64,000 bases of DNA from Lentibacillus cibarius (GTDB lineage: Bacteria; Bacillota; Bacilli; Bacillales; Amphibacillaceae), in assembly GCF_005887555.1 (NCBI RefSeq), contig NZ_VCIA01000001.1:1984001-2048000 (forward strand), written 5' to 3'. Shown one piece after another: positions 45,515 through 54,560 of this stretch (positions are counted from its first letter, which is position 1; each line of letters starts with the position of its first letter). Under the pieces are notes generated by a model. It worked only from the letters and a program-made list of their open reading frames with translations, was not told where the DNA came from and did not search any database. Made by a program: the position numbers and the translations under genes.

Positions 45515-46907
45515 TACGTTGACAAGGGAAAAGGAAGTATTCAAGCCAATTGAAGAAAACAAGGTGCGCATGTATGTTTGTGGTCCAACAGTCTATAACT
45601 ATATTCATATTGGAAACGCACGACCTGCTATCGTCTTTGATACGGTCAGACGGTATTTTGAATACAAAGGCTTCCAAGTTGATTACGTTTTAAATTTCAC
45701 CGATGTTGATGACAAAATTATTAACGCGGCTAATGAACTCGGTGAAGCGGTTCCTGACGTTGCTAACCGTTTCATTGAGGCCTATTTGAATGATGTCGAG
45801 GCGTTGGGTGTTAAACAGGCAACTTGGAATCCGCGCGTAACGGAGACAATGGATGATATTATCACGTTTATTCAAAGCTTAATAGATAAAGGGTATGCTT
45901 ATGAAGTGGATGGTGATGTTTATTTTAAACCACGTTCGTTTGCCGACTACGGTAAGCTGTCTCATCAATCAATTGATGAATTGCGGTCCGGGGCACGCAT
46001 TCAAGTGGGTGAGAAAAAAGAGGATCCGCTTGATTTTGCCTTGTGGAAAAAGGCGAAGGACGGAGAAATTGCGTGGGATTCTCCATGGGGACAGGGACGC
46101 CCTGGCTGGCATATTGAGTGCTCGGCTATGGCGAAGAAATACCTTGGGGAGACCATAGACATTCATGCCGGTGGCCAAGACCTTACTTTCCCGCACCATG
46201 AAAATGAAATTGCTCAGTCAGAGTCAATGAACGAAAAGAGTTTTGCCAATTACTGGATGCATAATGGGTATATAAATATTGACAATGAAAAAATGTCCAA
46301 ATCACTTGGCAACTTTGTTTTAACGAAAGATATTATTGCACAGCACGACCCGCAAGTAATCCGGTTCTTTATGCTGAGTGTTCACTATCGTCACCCAATC
46401 AATTTCACCGAAGAGTTGCTGCAAGGGGCGAAGAACAGCCTGGACCGAGTTAAGAATGCATACAGCAATCTGGAGCACCGCAAGCAGGCCAGCATGAACG
46501 CCGATAAAATGGCCTCCGATTGGATGGAAACCATCGCTGGACTAAAACAACAGTTTGAAGAAGCAATGGACGATGATTTTAATACGGCAAATGCCGTCGC
46601 TGTGTTATTTGATATGACAAAAGAGGCTAATCGCTACCTTGAACAGGAGCATACCTCTGTTCACGTGATCGAAGCATTTCAAGAAAACATGGAAGCACTG
46701 CTTGACGTACTGGGTATTCAACTGGAACAGGAAGAAGAGCTGCTAGATGCAGATATTGAAGCACTGTTAGAGGAGCGGAGAGAAGCAAGGAAAAATCGTA
46801 ACTTTACTCGGGCTGATGAAATACGTGACAATCTTAGAGAGAAAAATATCATTCTGGAAGACACACCACAGGGAACGAGATGGAAGCGGGCAGACAATGA
46901 ATCTTGA
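45495..46907 (+). CDS. cysS: Cysteinyl-tRNA synthetase
   Basis: Class I synthetase. The zinc cysteine and HIGH motif are in [18 protein letters not shown] (about residues 27-44). Further zinc ligands lie in the [15 protein letters not shown] segment and in [12 protein letters not shown], and KMSKSLGNF is at about 267. Length is 470 aa. It overlaps cysE by 20 nt and mrnC by 11 nt, so it is in the same T-box-controlled transcript. Confidence 0.97.
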   Translation: MTITIYNTLTREKEVFKPIEENKVRMYVCGPTVYNYIHIGNARPAIVFDTVRRYFEYKGFQVDYVLNFTDVDDKIINAANELGEAVPDVANRFIEAYLNDVEALGVKQATWNPRVTETMDDIITFIQSLIDKGYAYEVDGDVYFKPRSFADYGKLSHQSIDELRSGARIQVGEKKEDPLDFALWKKAKDGEIAWDSPWGQGRPGWHIECSAMAKKYLGETIDIHAGGQDLTFPHHENEIAQSESMNEKSFANYWMHNGYINIDNEKMSKSLGNFVLTKDIIAQHDPQVIRFFMLSVHYRHPINFTEELLQGAKNSLDRVKNAYSNLEHRKQASMNADKMASDWMETIAGLKQQFEEAMDDDFNTANAVAVLFDMTKEANRYLEQEHTSVHVIEAFQENMEALLDVLGIQLEQEEELLDADIEALLEERREARKNRNFTRADEIRDNLREKNIILEDTPQGTRWKRADNES

Positions 46908-47300
46908 TGTGAAACAAATGAAAAGTTTGGCGCTTGCCTATATGGGGGATGCTGTTTATGAAGTTCATGTCAGAAACCATTTGCTAAAAAGCGGTACAAT
47001 AAAGCCGAATCAGCTCCACAAAGAAGCCGTCACGTTCGTATCTGCCAAAGCCCAAGCGCTGTTGTCCTGTATTGGATTGAGGCTAGTGTGCTTACTGATG
47101 AAGAGGAGCGGGTGGTTGCCCGGGGAAGAAACGCCAAGTCCGGGACCATCCCCAAAAATGCCAGTGTGCAGACGTACCGGTATAGTACAGCGTTTGAGGC
47201 GCTTATTGGTTATCATTATTTACTTAACAATGAAGACAGGCTAAACGAACTGATGACTGCAGCTGTAGCACATGTAGAAGGGAGTAAAAATCGACAATGA
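46897..47300 (+). pseudogene. mrnC: Mini-III ribonuclease, reading frame broken by 1-nt deletion
   Basis: Mini-III RNase matures 23S rRNA in Bacillus. The frame from ATG 46897 encodes [20 protein letters not shown] and continues to VSAKAQALL. It then runs out of register at 47065-47068 into unrelated residues. The expected rest ([20 protein letters not shown], then [20 protein letters not shown], ending at 47300) is in the next frame. Adding one C (TCCTG to TCCCTG) restores a 134-aa protein of normal size with RNase III-like residues intact. It may be a sequencing error or a real lesion. It overlaps cysS and rlmB as in an intact operon. Confidence 0.9.
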
Positions 47301-48043
47301 ATCAGGAAATGATTATTGGCAAAAATCCTGTTATGGAAGCGCTGAAGGTAGGAAGACCGGTCAACAAAATACTTATCTCGGATCAACTGAACAAATCGCT
47401 AGCTAGTAAAATTAACCATCTCGCCAAAGAGGCTGGAACCATTGTACAGAAAGCGCCCAGAACGAAGCTTGACCAGTTGGCTACCGGAACTCACCAAGGT
47501 GTTGTCGCTTATGTTGCCTCTTATGCCTATGCCTCACTGGAAGATTTGTTTACTAAGGCAACAGAAAAACATGAAGCACCGTTTTTTATTATTTTGGATC
47601 AGTTGGAAGACCCTCATAATCTTGGTTCAATCTTGCGTACGGCTGATGCTGTTGGTGCGCACGGGGTAATCATTCCTAAACGCCGCTCTGTTGGTCTTAC
47701 CCAGACAGTTGCCAAAACGGCTGCCGGAGCATTGGAACATGTACCGGTCACACGCGTTGTGAATATCGCAAATACGATTGAAGAATTAAAAGAACGGCAG
47801 GTTTGGGTTGTTGGAACTGCAGCGGACGGCACGGAGGATTACCGGAAGCTTGATGGGGATCTGCCCATTGCTATTGTGGTAGGAAATGAAGGAAAAGGGA
47901 TGAGCCGATTGGTGAAGGAAAAATGTGATTGGACCATCAGCCTTCCTATGCACGGACATGTTTCTTCGCTTAATGCTTCAGTTGCCTGTAGTTTGTTATT
48001 GTACGAGGTATACCGCAAAAGGTTCCCAGTTGGTGATGATTGA
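47297..48043 (+). CDS. rlmB: RlmB/TrmH-family 23S rRNA 2'-O-methyltransferase
   Basis: SPOUT-fold methyltransferase (B. subtilis YacO). The N-terminal substrate-binding domain starts MIIGKNPVMEALK. SPOUT motifs are LDQLEDPHNLGSILRTADAV (about residues 97-116), VVGNEGKGMSRLVKEKC and LPMHGHVSSLNASVACSLLL. The target is predicted as a conserved 23S guanosine by family. Length is 248 aa. It overlaps mrnC by 4 nt and meets rae1 at TGATG. Confidence 0.93.
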   Translation: MNQEMIIGKNPVMEALKVGRPVNKILISDQLNKSLASKINHLAKEAGTIVQKAPRTKLDQLATGTHQGVVAYVASYAYASLEDLFTKATEKHEAPFFIILDQLEDPHNLGSILRTADAVGAHGVIIPKRRSVGLTQTVAKTAAGALEHVPVTRVVNIANTIEELKERQVWVVGTAADGTEDYRKLDGDLPIAIVVGNEGKGMSRLVKEKCDWTISLPMHGHVSSLNASVACSLLLYEVYRKRFPVGDD

Positions 48044-48552
48044 TGAATGTGTTAGTTGTTGACGGCTACAATATCATAGGTTCCTGGGGAGAACTAAAAC
48101 AGTTAAAGCTAAATGATATTGGACAAGCGCGTGACCGGCTAATTGAACTGTTGGCTGACTATCAAGCATTTACCGGCATGCGCGTCATTGTCGTTTTTGA
48201 TGCCTATTATGTTAAAGGGATTGAGAATAGATATAAAGAATACCAGGTTGAAGTCATCTATACCAAGGAAAATGAGACCGCAGATGAGTGTATCGAGCGG
48301 TTAGTGAAAGACCTGAAGAACGTTTTGAATCAAGTTTATGTGGCAACATCCGATTTTGCAGAACAGCGTACCATTTTTGGGCAAGGTGCATTGCGTAAAT
48401 CAGCACGGGAACTGTATATTGAATTGAATGACATTGACAAAGAAATAACTGAAAAAATAGAAGATAGTAAAAATGAAGGTCGACCGCTTAAAATTCCACT
48501 GAAAAAAGATGTTTTGGAGAAATTCGAAAAGTGGCGGCGCGGAAACACGTAG
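48043..48552 (+). CDS. rae1: Rae1, ribosome-associated A-site endoribonuclease
   Basis: NYN/PIN-like nuclease (B. subtilis Rae1/YacP) that cleaves mRNA in the ribosomal A site. N-terminal VLVVDGYNIIGSWGELKQL, central VIVVFDAYYVKG and VIYTKENETADECIERLVKD, and VATSDFAEQRTIFGQGALRKS carry the acidic site. Length is 169 aa. ATG 48043 overlaps the rlmB stop. It is likely the last gene of the T-box operon; a repeat element and the sigH promoter follow. Confidence 0.92.
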   Translation: MNVLVVDGYNIIGSWGELKQLKLNDIGQARDRLIELLADYQAFTGMRVIVVFDAYYVKGIENRYKEYQVEVIYTKENETADECIERLVKDLKNVLNQVYVATSDFAEQRTIFGQGALRKSARELYIELNDIDKEITEKIEDSKNEGRPLKIPLKKDVLEKFEKWRRGNT

Positions 48553-48569
48553 TTGCCCGGACTTGCTGC

Positions 48570-48694
48570 TTAATTACTGCGGATAACTAAAGTAGTAAAT
48601 CAGCCAAAACCAGTACTCCGGCGTATAGGACGTACTATTGCCGGCGCCCGAACAGGACGTAGCGTGTTTAGCCTGCAAAGATGCTTGTGCTCTT
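48570..48694 (+). repeat. Dispersed AGGA tandem-hairpin element, copy D
   Basis: Most diverged copy: TTACTGCGGATAACTAAAG, AAATCAGCCA, then AGGAC at 48627-48631 and 48654-48658, again 27 nt apart, followed by TTTAGCCTGC and GCTTGTGCTCTTATG. The first AGGAC has GTAT/GTAC arms; the second stem is eroded. It ends 10 nt before the sigH -35 box. Confidence 0.65.
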
Positions 48695-48704
48695 ATGTTC
48701 TATG

Positions 48705-48734
48705 TTGACTATTAGGAAACGCTTACTGTATAAT
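48705..48734 (+). promoter_or_regulatory. Sigma-A promoter for sigH
   Basis: TTGACT (48705-48710), 18 nt, TATAAT (48729-48734). In B. subtilis sigH is also sigma-A transcribed and AbrB-repressed; I cannot call an AbrB site. Confidence 0.75.
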
Positions 48735-48775
48735 ACGTTTAAATTGACCAAAGTGTTGATGGGGGGTTATACTAG

Positions 48776-49429
48776 GTGAGTGCCGAGCTGATAGAGACAG
48801 AAGAAGAAAGCCTGGAAATACTTGAAGATGATGAAATAATTCGTTTGATACACCGTGGGAACAGCCAGGCACTGGATTTTCTTATACATAAATACATTAA
48901 TTTTGTTCGGGCAAAAGCACGCACTTATTTTATCATCGGTGCAGACAAAGAAGATATCGTTCAAGAAGGCATGATTGGTCTCTATAAGGCCATTCGTGAC
49001 TTTGATGGGGACAAGCTATCCTCTTTTAAGGCATTTGCCGAACTGTGTGTCACCCGTCAAATCATTACCGCAATCAAAACAGCCACAAGACAAAAGCACA
49101 CCCCGCTTAACTCATATGTATCGCTTGATAAGCCAATCTATGACGAGGAATCAGATCGGACCTTGCTTGATGTCATCGGAGGAAATGAAGCTATCGATCC
49201 ACAGGAATTACTAGTGAACAGGGAAGATTTTTTCGATATGGAAGGAAAGCTGTCTGAATTGCTGAGTGCGTTGGAGAAAGAGGTGCTGCACTTGTATTTG
49301 GATGGTTGCACTTATCAGGAAATTTCAATTAAGCTAAAACGGCATGTGAAGTCGATTGATAATGCGTTGCAGCGGATCAAAAGGAAACTGGAACAGCTAC
49401 TGGAGTCAAATGGGACTGGCAGCCATTAA
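48776..49429 (+). CDS. sigH: Sigma-H, RNA polymerase sigma factor for transition and early sporulation
   Basis: Sigma-70 family factor of 217 aa directing competence and early sporulation genes. Region 2 is clear (HKYINFVRAKARTYFIIGAD, then EDIVQEGMIGLYKAIRDFD), and region 4 has the HTH YQEISIKLKRHVKSIDNALQ near the C-terminus. Start GTG 48776 is preceded by a run of six G at 10 nt. It fits the B. subtilis order rae1-sigH-rpmGB-secE-nusG. Confidence 0.96.
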   Translation: MSAELIETEEESLEILEDDEIIRLIHRGNSQALDFLIHKYINFVRAKARTYFIIGADKEDIVQEGMIGLYKAIRDFDGDKLSSFKAFAELCVTRQIITAIKTATRQKHTPLNSYVSLDKPIYDEESDRTLLDVIGGNEAIDPQELLVNREDFFDMEGKLSELLSALEKEVLHLYLDGCTYQEISIKLKRHVKSIDNALQRIKRKLEQLLESNGTGSH

Positions 49430-49499
49430 GTCCATTGACACCAGTTCGTGGCCATGCTACATTGATATAGGTGAAAACCCTCCAATGAGGTGAATATAA

Positions 49500-49646
49500 A
49501 TGAAACGAAAAGTGGCATTGGCATGTGCCATTTGTTCAAATAGAAATTATACAACAAGCAAGAATGCATCAATCAGTAAACGCCTGGAAATGCAGAAATA
49601 CTGCAAAACATGCGACAAACATACGCTGCACCGTGAAACAAAATAA
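49500..49646 (+). CDS. rpmG: Ribosomal protein L33
   Basis: Small 50S protein, 48 aa: [20 protein letters not shown], then [16 protein letters not shown]. The two CxxC pairs (CAIC, CKTC) show the zinc-binding form rather than the zinc-free paralogue. AATGAGGTGA lies upstream. It lies between sigH and secE as in B. subtilis rpmGB. Typical of many Gram-positive rpmG-secE-nusG clusters. Confidence 0.94.
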   Translation: MKRKVALACAICSNRNYTTSKNASISKRLEMQKYCKTCDKHTLHRETK

Positions 49647-49691
49647 CGGCGCATTTTTCGGTGGGGTTCTGAATCCGGGGAGGGAAAAGCT

Positions 49692-49868
49692 GTGAATATC
49701 ATGAAGTTTTTTAAGAATGTTTCCAGAGAAATGAAAAAAGTAAGCTGGCCAAAGGGTCGTGAATTGACAAGTTATACAATTACGGTTATATCAACCGTTG
49801 CCTTTGTGGCTGTATTCTTCGCAATTGTTGACATGGGTATTTCGCAATTTTTGAATTTATTATTTTAA
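49692..49868 (+). CDS. secE: SecE, preprotein translocase subunit
   Basis: Small single-span SecE of the Gram-positive type, 58 aa. It has an amphipathic N-terminal part (FKNVSREMKKVSWPKGRELT) with the conserved VSWP, then one membrane segment (TITVISTVAFVAVFFAIVD). It stabilises SecY in the translocon. Start GTG 49692 is 7 nt after GGGGAGGG; ATG three codons later lacks good spacing. A terminator hairpin follows at 49925. Confidence 0.93.
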   Translation: MNIMKFFKNVSREMKKVSWPKGRELTSYTITVISTVAFVAVFFAIVDMGISQFLNLLF

Positions 49869-49924
49869 CAGATTTGAATAAACAGACTATCATTATGTAA
49901 TAATGTATATAAAATTTTGATTTT

Positions 49925-49952
49925 AAAACCCGGCTTGTTGCGGGTTTTTTAA
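49925..49952 (+). terminator. Terminator between secE and nusG
   Basis: AAAACCCG (49925-49932) pairs with CGGGTTTT (49941-49948), followed by more T. Read-through or a separate start is needed for nusG. Confidence 0.75.
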
Positions 49953-50043
49953 TATTGACTGTTTTTAAGCTGAAAGCGGTTCGAAAAAGGACATGAAAAC
50001 TGATGATAAGGGAGGGAAGGGCAGACTGAATCGCCCTGTATAC

Positions 50044-50580
50044 ATGGAAAAAAACTGGTATGTTGTCCACACCTATTCCGGTTATGAGAATAAGGTGAAA
50101 ACGAATTTGCAAAAACGTGTGGAAACAATGGGCATGGAGGATAAAATCTTTCGTGTGGTTGTACCCGAGGATGAAGAAACAGAAATAAAAAATGGGAAGA
50201 AAAAGGTAGTCAAAAAGAAGGTTTTCCCAGGATACGTCTTAACGGAAATGGTTATGACCGACGATTCCTGGTATGTTGTCCGGAACACTCCTGGTGTGAC
50301 CGGCTTTGTTGGTTCCAGTGGCCACGGAACAAAACCGACACCGATTCTGCCCGATGAGGTAGAAACGCTACTGAAGCGCATGGGTATGAAAGAGACCACT
50401 CCGCAGGTAGACTTTGAAATCAAGGAGAATGTTCACATTACTGATGGCCCTTTCACTGATTTCACAGGCACTATTGAACATATTGATACCGACAAACAGA
50501 AGGTAAGAGTCCATGTGAACATGTTCGGGCGTGAAACCCCGGTTGAATTGGACTTCACCCAGATTGAAAAGTTGCAGTGA
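50044..50580 (+). CDS. nusG: NusG, transcription elongation and termination factor
   Basis: Two-domain factor that binds RNA polymerase. NGN domain: MEKNWYVVHTYSGYENKVK to about residue 110 (FPGYVL, NTPGVTGFVG). C-terminal KOW domain: GPFTDFTGTIEHIDTDKQKV. Length is 178 aa from ATG 50044, which matches the conserved NusG start. The frame is open from ATG 49993, and a strong ribosome-binding-like GGAGGGAAGG (50011-50020) sits 23 nt before 50044. The start is therefore uncertain; see findings. Confidence 0.93.
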   Translation: MEKNWYVVHTYSGYENKVKTNLQKRVETMGMEDKIFRVVVPEDEETEIKNGKKKVVKKKVFPGYVLTEMVMTDDSWYVVRNTPGVTGFVGSSGHGTKPTPILPDEVETLLKRMGMKETTPQVDFEIKENVHITDGPFTDFTGTIEHIDTDKQKVRVHVNMFGRETPVELDFTQIEKLQ

Positions 50581-50623
50581 CAAAATGGTAACCTATTCTT
50601 ATAAAATAAATGCATAGAAAATG

Positions 50624-50652
50624 TTGCATTATTTTATGATTCGTGCTAGAAT
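50624..50652 (+). promoter_or_regulatory. Sigma-A promoter for rplK
   Basis: TTGCAT (50624-50629), 17 nt, TAGAAT (50647-50652) with TG one base upstream (extended -10). The leader then has a GTGGGAGGGG / CCCTATTACCAC pairing (50701-50727) that may be a regulatory hairpin. Confidence 0.7.
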
Positions 50653-50754
50653 TTTTTTGTTATCGACGTCCCTCGTATCAGAGCGGATAGGTAATGTTGA
50701 GTGGGAGGGGAATCACCCTATTACCACATCACGGACTTTAAGGAGGTGTGTCTC

Positions 50755-51180
50755 GTGGCTAAAAAAGTAATCAAATTAGTGAAACTGCAAATCGAGGCCG
50801 GCAAGGCAAACCCAGCACCACCGGTAGGACCGGCGTTGGGACAGGCCGGAGTAAATATCATGGGATTCTGTAAGGAATTCAACGCGCGTACACAAGACCA
50901 GGCCGGTATGATTATCCCGGTAGAAATCACTGTTTTTGAGGACCGTTCGTTTACATTTATTACGAAAACCCCACCTGCAGCTGTATTGCTTAAAAAAGCA
51001 GCTGGGATTGAATCCGGATCAGGTGAACCGAACCGTAATCAAGTTGCTTCGGTCAAGCGCGACCAAGTGAAAGAAATTGCAGAAACAAAAATGCCTGATT
51101 TGAATGCGGCTGACTTTGAAGCTGCTATCCGTATGGTTGAAGGAACCGCACGTAGTATGGGCATTGCAATTGAAGATTAA
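50755..51180 (+). CDS. rplK: Ribosomal protein L11
   Basis: 50S stalk-base protein binding 23S rRNA near the GTPase centre and needed for RelA control. The proline-rich N-terminal domain [17 protein letters not shown] start is followed by [20 protein letters not shown], with the C-terminal rRNA-binding domain after it. Length is 141 aa. GTG 50755 has AAGGAGGTGTG upstream; the longer in-frame GTG at 50701 would run through the leader and is rejected. Confidence 0.97.
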   Translation: MAKKVIKLVKLQIEAGKANPAPPVGPALGQAGVNIMGFCKEFNARTQDQAGMIIPVEITVFEDRSFTFITKTPPAAVLLKKAAGIESGSGEPNRNQVASVKRDQVKEIAETKMPDLNAADFEAAIRMVEGTARSMGIAIED

Positions 51181-51206
51181 TTCCGGTACAAACATGAATA
51201 GGTACA

Positions 51207-51246
51207 GGTTGCGATAATAGACATCCATATTCTCGCAACTTTTTTC
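51207..51246 (+). terminator. Hairpin with T run between rplK and rplA
   Basis: GTTGCGA (51208-51214) and TCGCAAC (51233-51239) followed by T run. It is a likely partial terminator or attenuator before rplA; about 200 nt without a gene follow. Confidence 0.7.
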
Positions 51247-51445
51247 ATGAAGAATGCATGAGCGTGTGTTTGAAAGAAGGGTCGAAGCGGGGTTGGTCAA
51301 CTTTGTCAACAAACGCTTGAGTGATGGCAAAAGGCTAAGGTCCTCTATTTAAAAATGCCATTTCGGCCTATTTTTGAGCAACTGCTGTCTGCATTTAAGT
51401 GGGAGGTCTTACCGCTATAAACCACAACCTGAGGAGGAAGAAATA

Positions 51446-52138
51446 ATGGCAAAAAGAAGTAGAAAGTATCAAGAAGTTGCTGAACTTGTTGATCGTTCAA
51501 AAGCATATAACGCAGAAGAAGCTGTTGCATTGCTGAAAGAAACAGCGAAAGCAAATTTTGATGAAACGGTGGAAGCTGCGTTCCGTTTAGGTGTAGACCC
51601 TAGAAAAGCCGACCAACAAATCCGTGGCGCTATGGTACTTCCGCATGGAACTGGGAAAACCCAACGCGTATTGGTATTCGCTAAAGGTGAGAAAGCGACT
51701 GAAGCTGAGAATGCCGGTGCTGATTACGTTGGTGAGCAAGACTTAATCAGTAGAATTAACCAAGGTTGGTTCGACTTTGATGTAGTTGTCGCTACACCTG
51801 ATATGATGGCAGAAGTCGGTAAACTTGGACGGGTTCTAGGACCAAAAGGGCTTATGCCAAACCCTAAGACAGGTACAGTCACATTTGAAATCGAAAAAGC
51901 AGTTAATGAAATCAAAGCTGGTAAAGTTGAGTACCGCGTTGATAAATCTGCAAACATCCACGTTCCATTTGGAAAGATTTCATTTGATAATGACAAATTG
52001 GTTGAGAACTTCGAGGCTATAGCTGATACACTTGCAAAAGCAAAGCCACAGGCATCAAAAGGTATATATATGCGTAACGCTTCCGTCACATCCACGATGG
52101 GACCTGGAATCAGAGTCGACGTTGCACCATACCGCTAA
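51446..52138 (+). CDS. rplA: Ribosomal protein L1
   Basis: Stalk protein of the 50S E-site side and usual translational autoregulator. It opens [20 protein letters not shown] and has the L1 signature [15 protein letters not shown] with [20 protein letters not shown]. Length is 230 aa. GAGGAGGAAG precedes ATG 51446; an in-frame upstream start at 51374 is not conserved. A 265-nt leader separates it from rplK. Confidence 0.97.
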   Translation: MAKRSRKYQEVAELVDRSKAYNAEEAVALLKETAKANFDETVEAAFRLGVDPRKADQQIRGAMVLPHGTGKTQRVLVFAKGEKATEAENAGADYVGEQDLISRINQGWFDFDVVVATPDMMAEVGKLGRVLGPKGLMPNPKTGTVTFEIEKAVNEIKAGKVEYRVDKSANIHVPFGKISFDNDKLVENFEAIADTLAKAKPQASKGIYMRNASVTSTMGPGIRVDVAPYR

Positions 52139-52185
52139 AGAGTAACACGAAACGCGATTTAATTTCGTATCGATTAGTTAGGCTA

Positions 52186-52214
52186 TTGACTTTTTATAAG
52201 TGGTCAGATATACT
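52186..52214 (+). promoter_or_regulatory. Sigma-A promoter for rplJ-rplL
   Basis: TTGACT (52186-52191), 17 nt, TATACT (52209-52214), feeding the L10 leader. Confidence 0.8.
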
Positions 52215-52224
52215 ATGGTTCGTC

Positions 52225-52372
52225 ATTAATAGAATACGTTGTACCGTAGACAGCAGGTGCGTTTATCGCTTAATTCCCTGCCGAGGTGTTTTGTGAACAA
52301 ATAGTCTGCTTTAGTCAGGCTGCCATTTGTTATAACGAAGCCTCCATGTCTACATGGGGGCTTTTTTGGTTG
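52225..52372 (+). promoter_or_regulatory. L10 leader with attenuator
   Basis: Structured 5' leader of rplJ-rplL, like the Firmicute L10 leader to which the L10-L12 complex binds. It contains a GCCGAGGTG segment near 52279 and a terminator-type hairpin AGCCTCCATGT (52339-52349) / ACATGGGGGCTTTT (52352-52365) with T run. Autoregulation is inferred from the known family. Confidence 0.75.
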
Positions 52373-52449
52373 GTTCAGGATCGAACGTCTCTATTCCGGA
52401 TATAAACGGTCGGATGCGGTATAATGAACATTTAATAGGAGGTGGAACG

Positions 52450-52956
52450 ATGTCTAATAGCAATATTATCGAGCAAAAGAAACAGGTTGTGCAGGAAATT
52501 GCCGACAAATTTCGTGACAGCCAGTCTACTTTACTAGTGGATTACCGTGGCCTTGATGTTGCTGAGGTAACGGAATTGCGTAAACAGCTGCGTGAAGCAA
52601 ATGTTGACTTTAAAGTATATAAAAACTCAATGGCACGCCGTGCGGCTGATGCTGTGGAATTGAGTGAGCTGAACGATACGTTTGTTGGACCGACGGCGAT
52701 TGCATTCAGTAATGATGATGTAGTTGCCCCTGCCAAGATTCTAAATAACTTTGCCAAAGAGCATGAGGCTTTAGAAATCAAAGGTGGCGTCATCGAGGGT
52801 GAAATTGCATCCATCGAACAAATTCAAGAGCTTGCAGAACTGCCAAACTACGACGGTATGGTATCCATGCTGCTTAGTGTACTTCAGGCACCGGTACGCA
52901 ACTTTGCTTATGCAGCAAAAGCTATCGCGGATCAAAGAGAAGAGCAAGGTGCGTAA
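52450..52956 (+). CDS. rplJ: Ribosomal protein L10
   Basis: Base of the ribosomal stalk that carries L7/L12 dimers. It starts [20 protein letters not shown], with [20 protein letters not shown] and the NSMARRAAD segment; the C-terminal helix for L12 binding ends [14 protein letters not shown]. Length is 168 aa. ATG 52450 follows AGGAGGTGG. The frame continues upstream but through the leader terminator, so that is rejected. Confidence 0.96.
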   Translation: MSNSNIIEQKKQVVQEIADKFRDSQSTLLVDYRGLDVAEVTELRKQLREANVDFKVYKNSMARRAADAVELSELNDTFVGPTAIAFSNDDVVAPAKILNNFAKEHEALEIKGGVIEGEIASIEQIQELAELPNYDGMVSMLLSVLQAPVRNFAYAAKAIADQREEQGA

Positions 52957-53020
52957 ACAGTTACTGTTAAGTACAGCTATATGACGATAGAAATTATTAA
53001 ATTAAAATGGAGGAATAACA

Positions 53021-53386
53021 ATGGATAATCAGCAAATTATTGATGCGATTAAAGAAATGTCTGTTTTAGAATTAAACGATCTTGTTAAAGCAATTGAGGA
53101 AGAATTCGGCGTAACGGCTGCAGCACCGGTTGCTGTTGCAGGCGGAGATGGCGGCGGAGAAGCTGCTGAAGAACAAACAGAATTCAATGTAGAATTGACC
53201 GACGCCGGCGATTCAAAAATCAAAGTTGTTAAAGCAGTCCGTGAAATTACCGGACTTGGTCTTAAAGATGCAAAAGATCTTGTAGACAATGCTCCTAAAG
53301 CTGTTAAAGAAGGTGCTTCTAAAGAAGAAGCCGAAGAAATTAAGAGCCAGCTTGAAGAAACAGGTGCAACAATAGAACTTAAGTAA
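53021..53386 (+). CDS. rplL: Ribosomal protein L7/L12
   Basis: Acidic stalk protein recruiting translational GTPases. N-terminal dimer domain ([20 protein letters not shown]), an Ala/Gly-rich hinge around residues 33-52, and the C-terminal factor-binding domain ([20 protein letters not shown]). Length is 121 aa. It lies 64 nt after rplJ with AATGGAGG upstream. Confidence 0.97.
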   Translation: MDNQQIIDAIKEMSVLELNDLVKAIEEEFGVTAAAPVAVAGGDGGGEAAEEQTEFNVELTDAGDSKIKVVKAVREITGLGLKDAKDLVDNAPKAVKEGASKEEAEEIKSQLEETGATIELK

Positions 53387-53399
53387 TAGTCCCATAAAG

Positions 53400-53428
53400 A
53401 AGCTCGTCGGAGTCACGGCGGGCTTTCT
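53400..53428 (+). terminator. Possible rplL terminator
   Basis: AAGCTCGTCG (53400-53409) pairs with CGGCGGGCTT (53416-53425), including G-T pairs; the T run is poor. Confidence 0.5.
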
Positions 53429-53474
53429 ACATATTCATCTCATCTGGTAAATATCACAAAAAGCAGGTGCCCAA

Positions 53475-54077
53475 ATGGCTGATCATTACTTTTCCCACAA
53501 TCCTCAATCCAAAAGTTCACCGAAGAAATGGAATTACCTATTACGAGGCAAGAATTACACGTTTATAAGCGACCACGGCGTTTTTTCAAGAAATGAAGTT
53601 GATTATGGTTCGAAATTATTGCTGGAACATTTTGAAGAGCCGGATATTGCGGGTGATTTTCTCGACTTGGGATGCGGGTATGGCCCAATCGGTATCGCGG
53701 TTGCCGACAGCTTTCGAGACAGACATGTTGTTATGTCAGATGTCAACGAACGGGCTATCACACTTGCGAGAAAAAACGCAGCCTGTAACCATATGGAAAA
53801 CGTAGAAATTGTACTGAGTGATCGACTTGGCAATTTATCTAATCGGCAATTTGCTTCCATTCTGACAAACCCACCGATTCGTGCGGGTAAAAAGGTAGTC
53901 CATCAAATGTTTGAAGATAGCAGGAATGCCCTGTTACAGAACGGCAGGCTCTGGGTGGTCATCCAAAAAAAACAAGGCGCTCCATCCGCAATGCAAAGGC
54001 TTGAGGACCTTTTTGAGGATGTGAAAGTGGCTACCCGTAGTAAAGGGTATTACGTACTGGTCGCCACAAATGGTTGA
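53475..54077 (+). CDS. ybxB: YbxB, class I SAM-dependent methyltransferase
   Basis: RsmC-like methyltransferase of 200 aa found between rplL and rpoB in Bacilli. SAM motif I is FLDLGCGYGPIGIAVA (about residues 61-76), with an acidic SDVNERAITLARKNA next. The N6/N2-type catalytic motif is NPPI (LTNPPIRAGK, about 134). By family it may modify a guanosine of 16S rRNA or another nucleic acid; the substrate is unproven. AGCAGGTG-type ribosome site upstream is weak. Confidence 0.88.
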   Translation: MADHYFSHNPQSKSSPKKWNYLLRGKNYTFISDHGVFSRNEVDYGSKLLLEHFEEPDIAGDFLDLGCGYGPIGIAVADSFRDRHVVMSDVNERAITLARKNAACNHMENVEIVLSDRLGNLSNRQFASILTNPPIRAGKKVVHQMFEDSRNALLQNGRLWVVIQKKQGAPSAMQRLEDLFEDVKVATRSKGYYVLVATNG

Positions 54078-54197
54078 CCCTAAATGGCATGTGTGGTAAG
54101 ATAGTAAAATGCTAATATGGGACTTCCTTTGTCAAGTTGTCAAGAGGAATTTTATTTAAAAATTAGACGTATAATTTATCGGTAATCGGAGACAATA

Positions 54198-54317
54198 ATG
54201 GAATCGATTATTATTATAGTGGCTGCGGCAATCAATGCGGGTCTCTACTTGCCGATTAGAAGAAGTTTGACACTAGGCAGTTGGTTTAAGTTATTGTCAA
54301 TACTAATTAAACAGTAG
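54198..54317 (+). CDS. Possible 39-aa hydrophobic peptide upstream of rpoB
   Basis: ATG 54198 with GGAG 6 nt before it opens a 39-codon frame. It starts MESIIIIVAAAINAGLYLPI and continues with RRSLTLGSWFKLLSILIKQ. It has one hydrophobic N-terminal segment and a basic C-terminal half. I do not recognise it. A short frame in an AT-rich 480-nt gap is weak evidence, though the ribosome site helps. Confidence 0.3.
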   Translation: MESIIIIVAAAINAGLYLPIRRSLTLGSWFKLLSILIKQ

Positions 54318-54560
54318 TACGCGTGCTATTGTTATTTTTAGCTATGTGGCAATCATTCGTATTTTAGACAGAAAGTGTTAGGGAGACTTCGTGGAGTCTA
54401 CAAATAGGTTAAGGTCGGAAGCTGACTGACGCTTTCTTAAAACCGTATTAAAAATGACTGATGGACAAATCAGTTGTTTTTTCAAATATTATAGTCATTT
54501 TTCAAGTTATAAGGTAAGAAATCTATGAAAGAAAAATGCTTGATTTGAGGGGTGAAGCAG
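54318..54560 (+). other. rpoB leader region
   Basis: No gene. It contains a weak terminator-like hairpin, ACTGAT (54457-54462) / ATCAGT (54469-54474) with a T-rich tail at 54475-54483, possibly an attenuator before rpoB. I could not identify a convincing promoter pair. Confidence 0.45.

Noticed and set aside
46816..47244. 142-codon frame overlapping the end of cysS as an independent gene
   Set aside because: Its first half lies out of frame within cysS, its middle is MrnC N-terminus, and its end is frameshift product.
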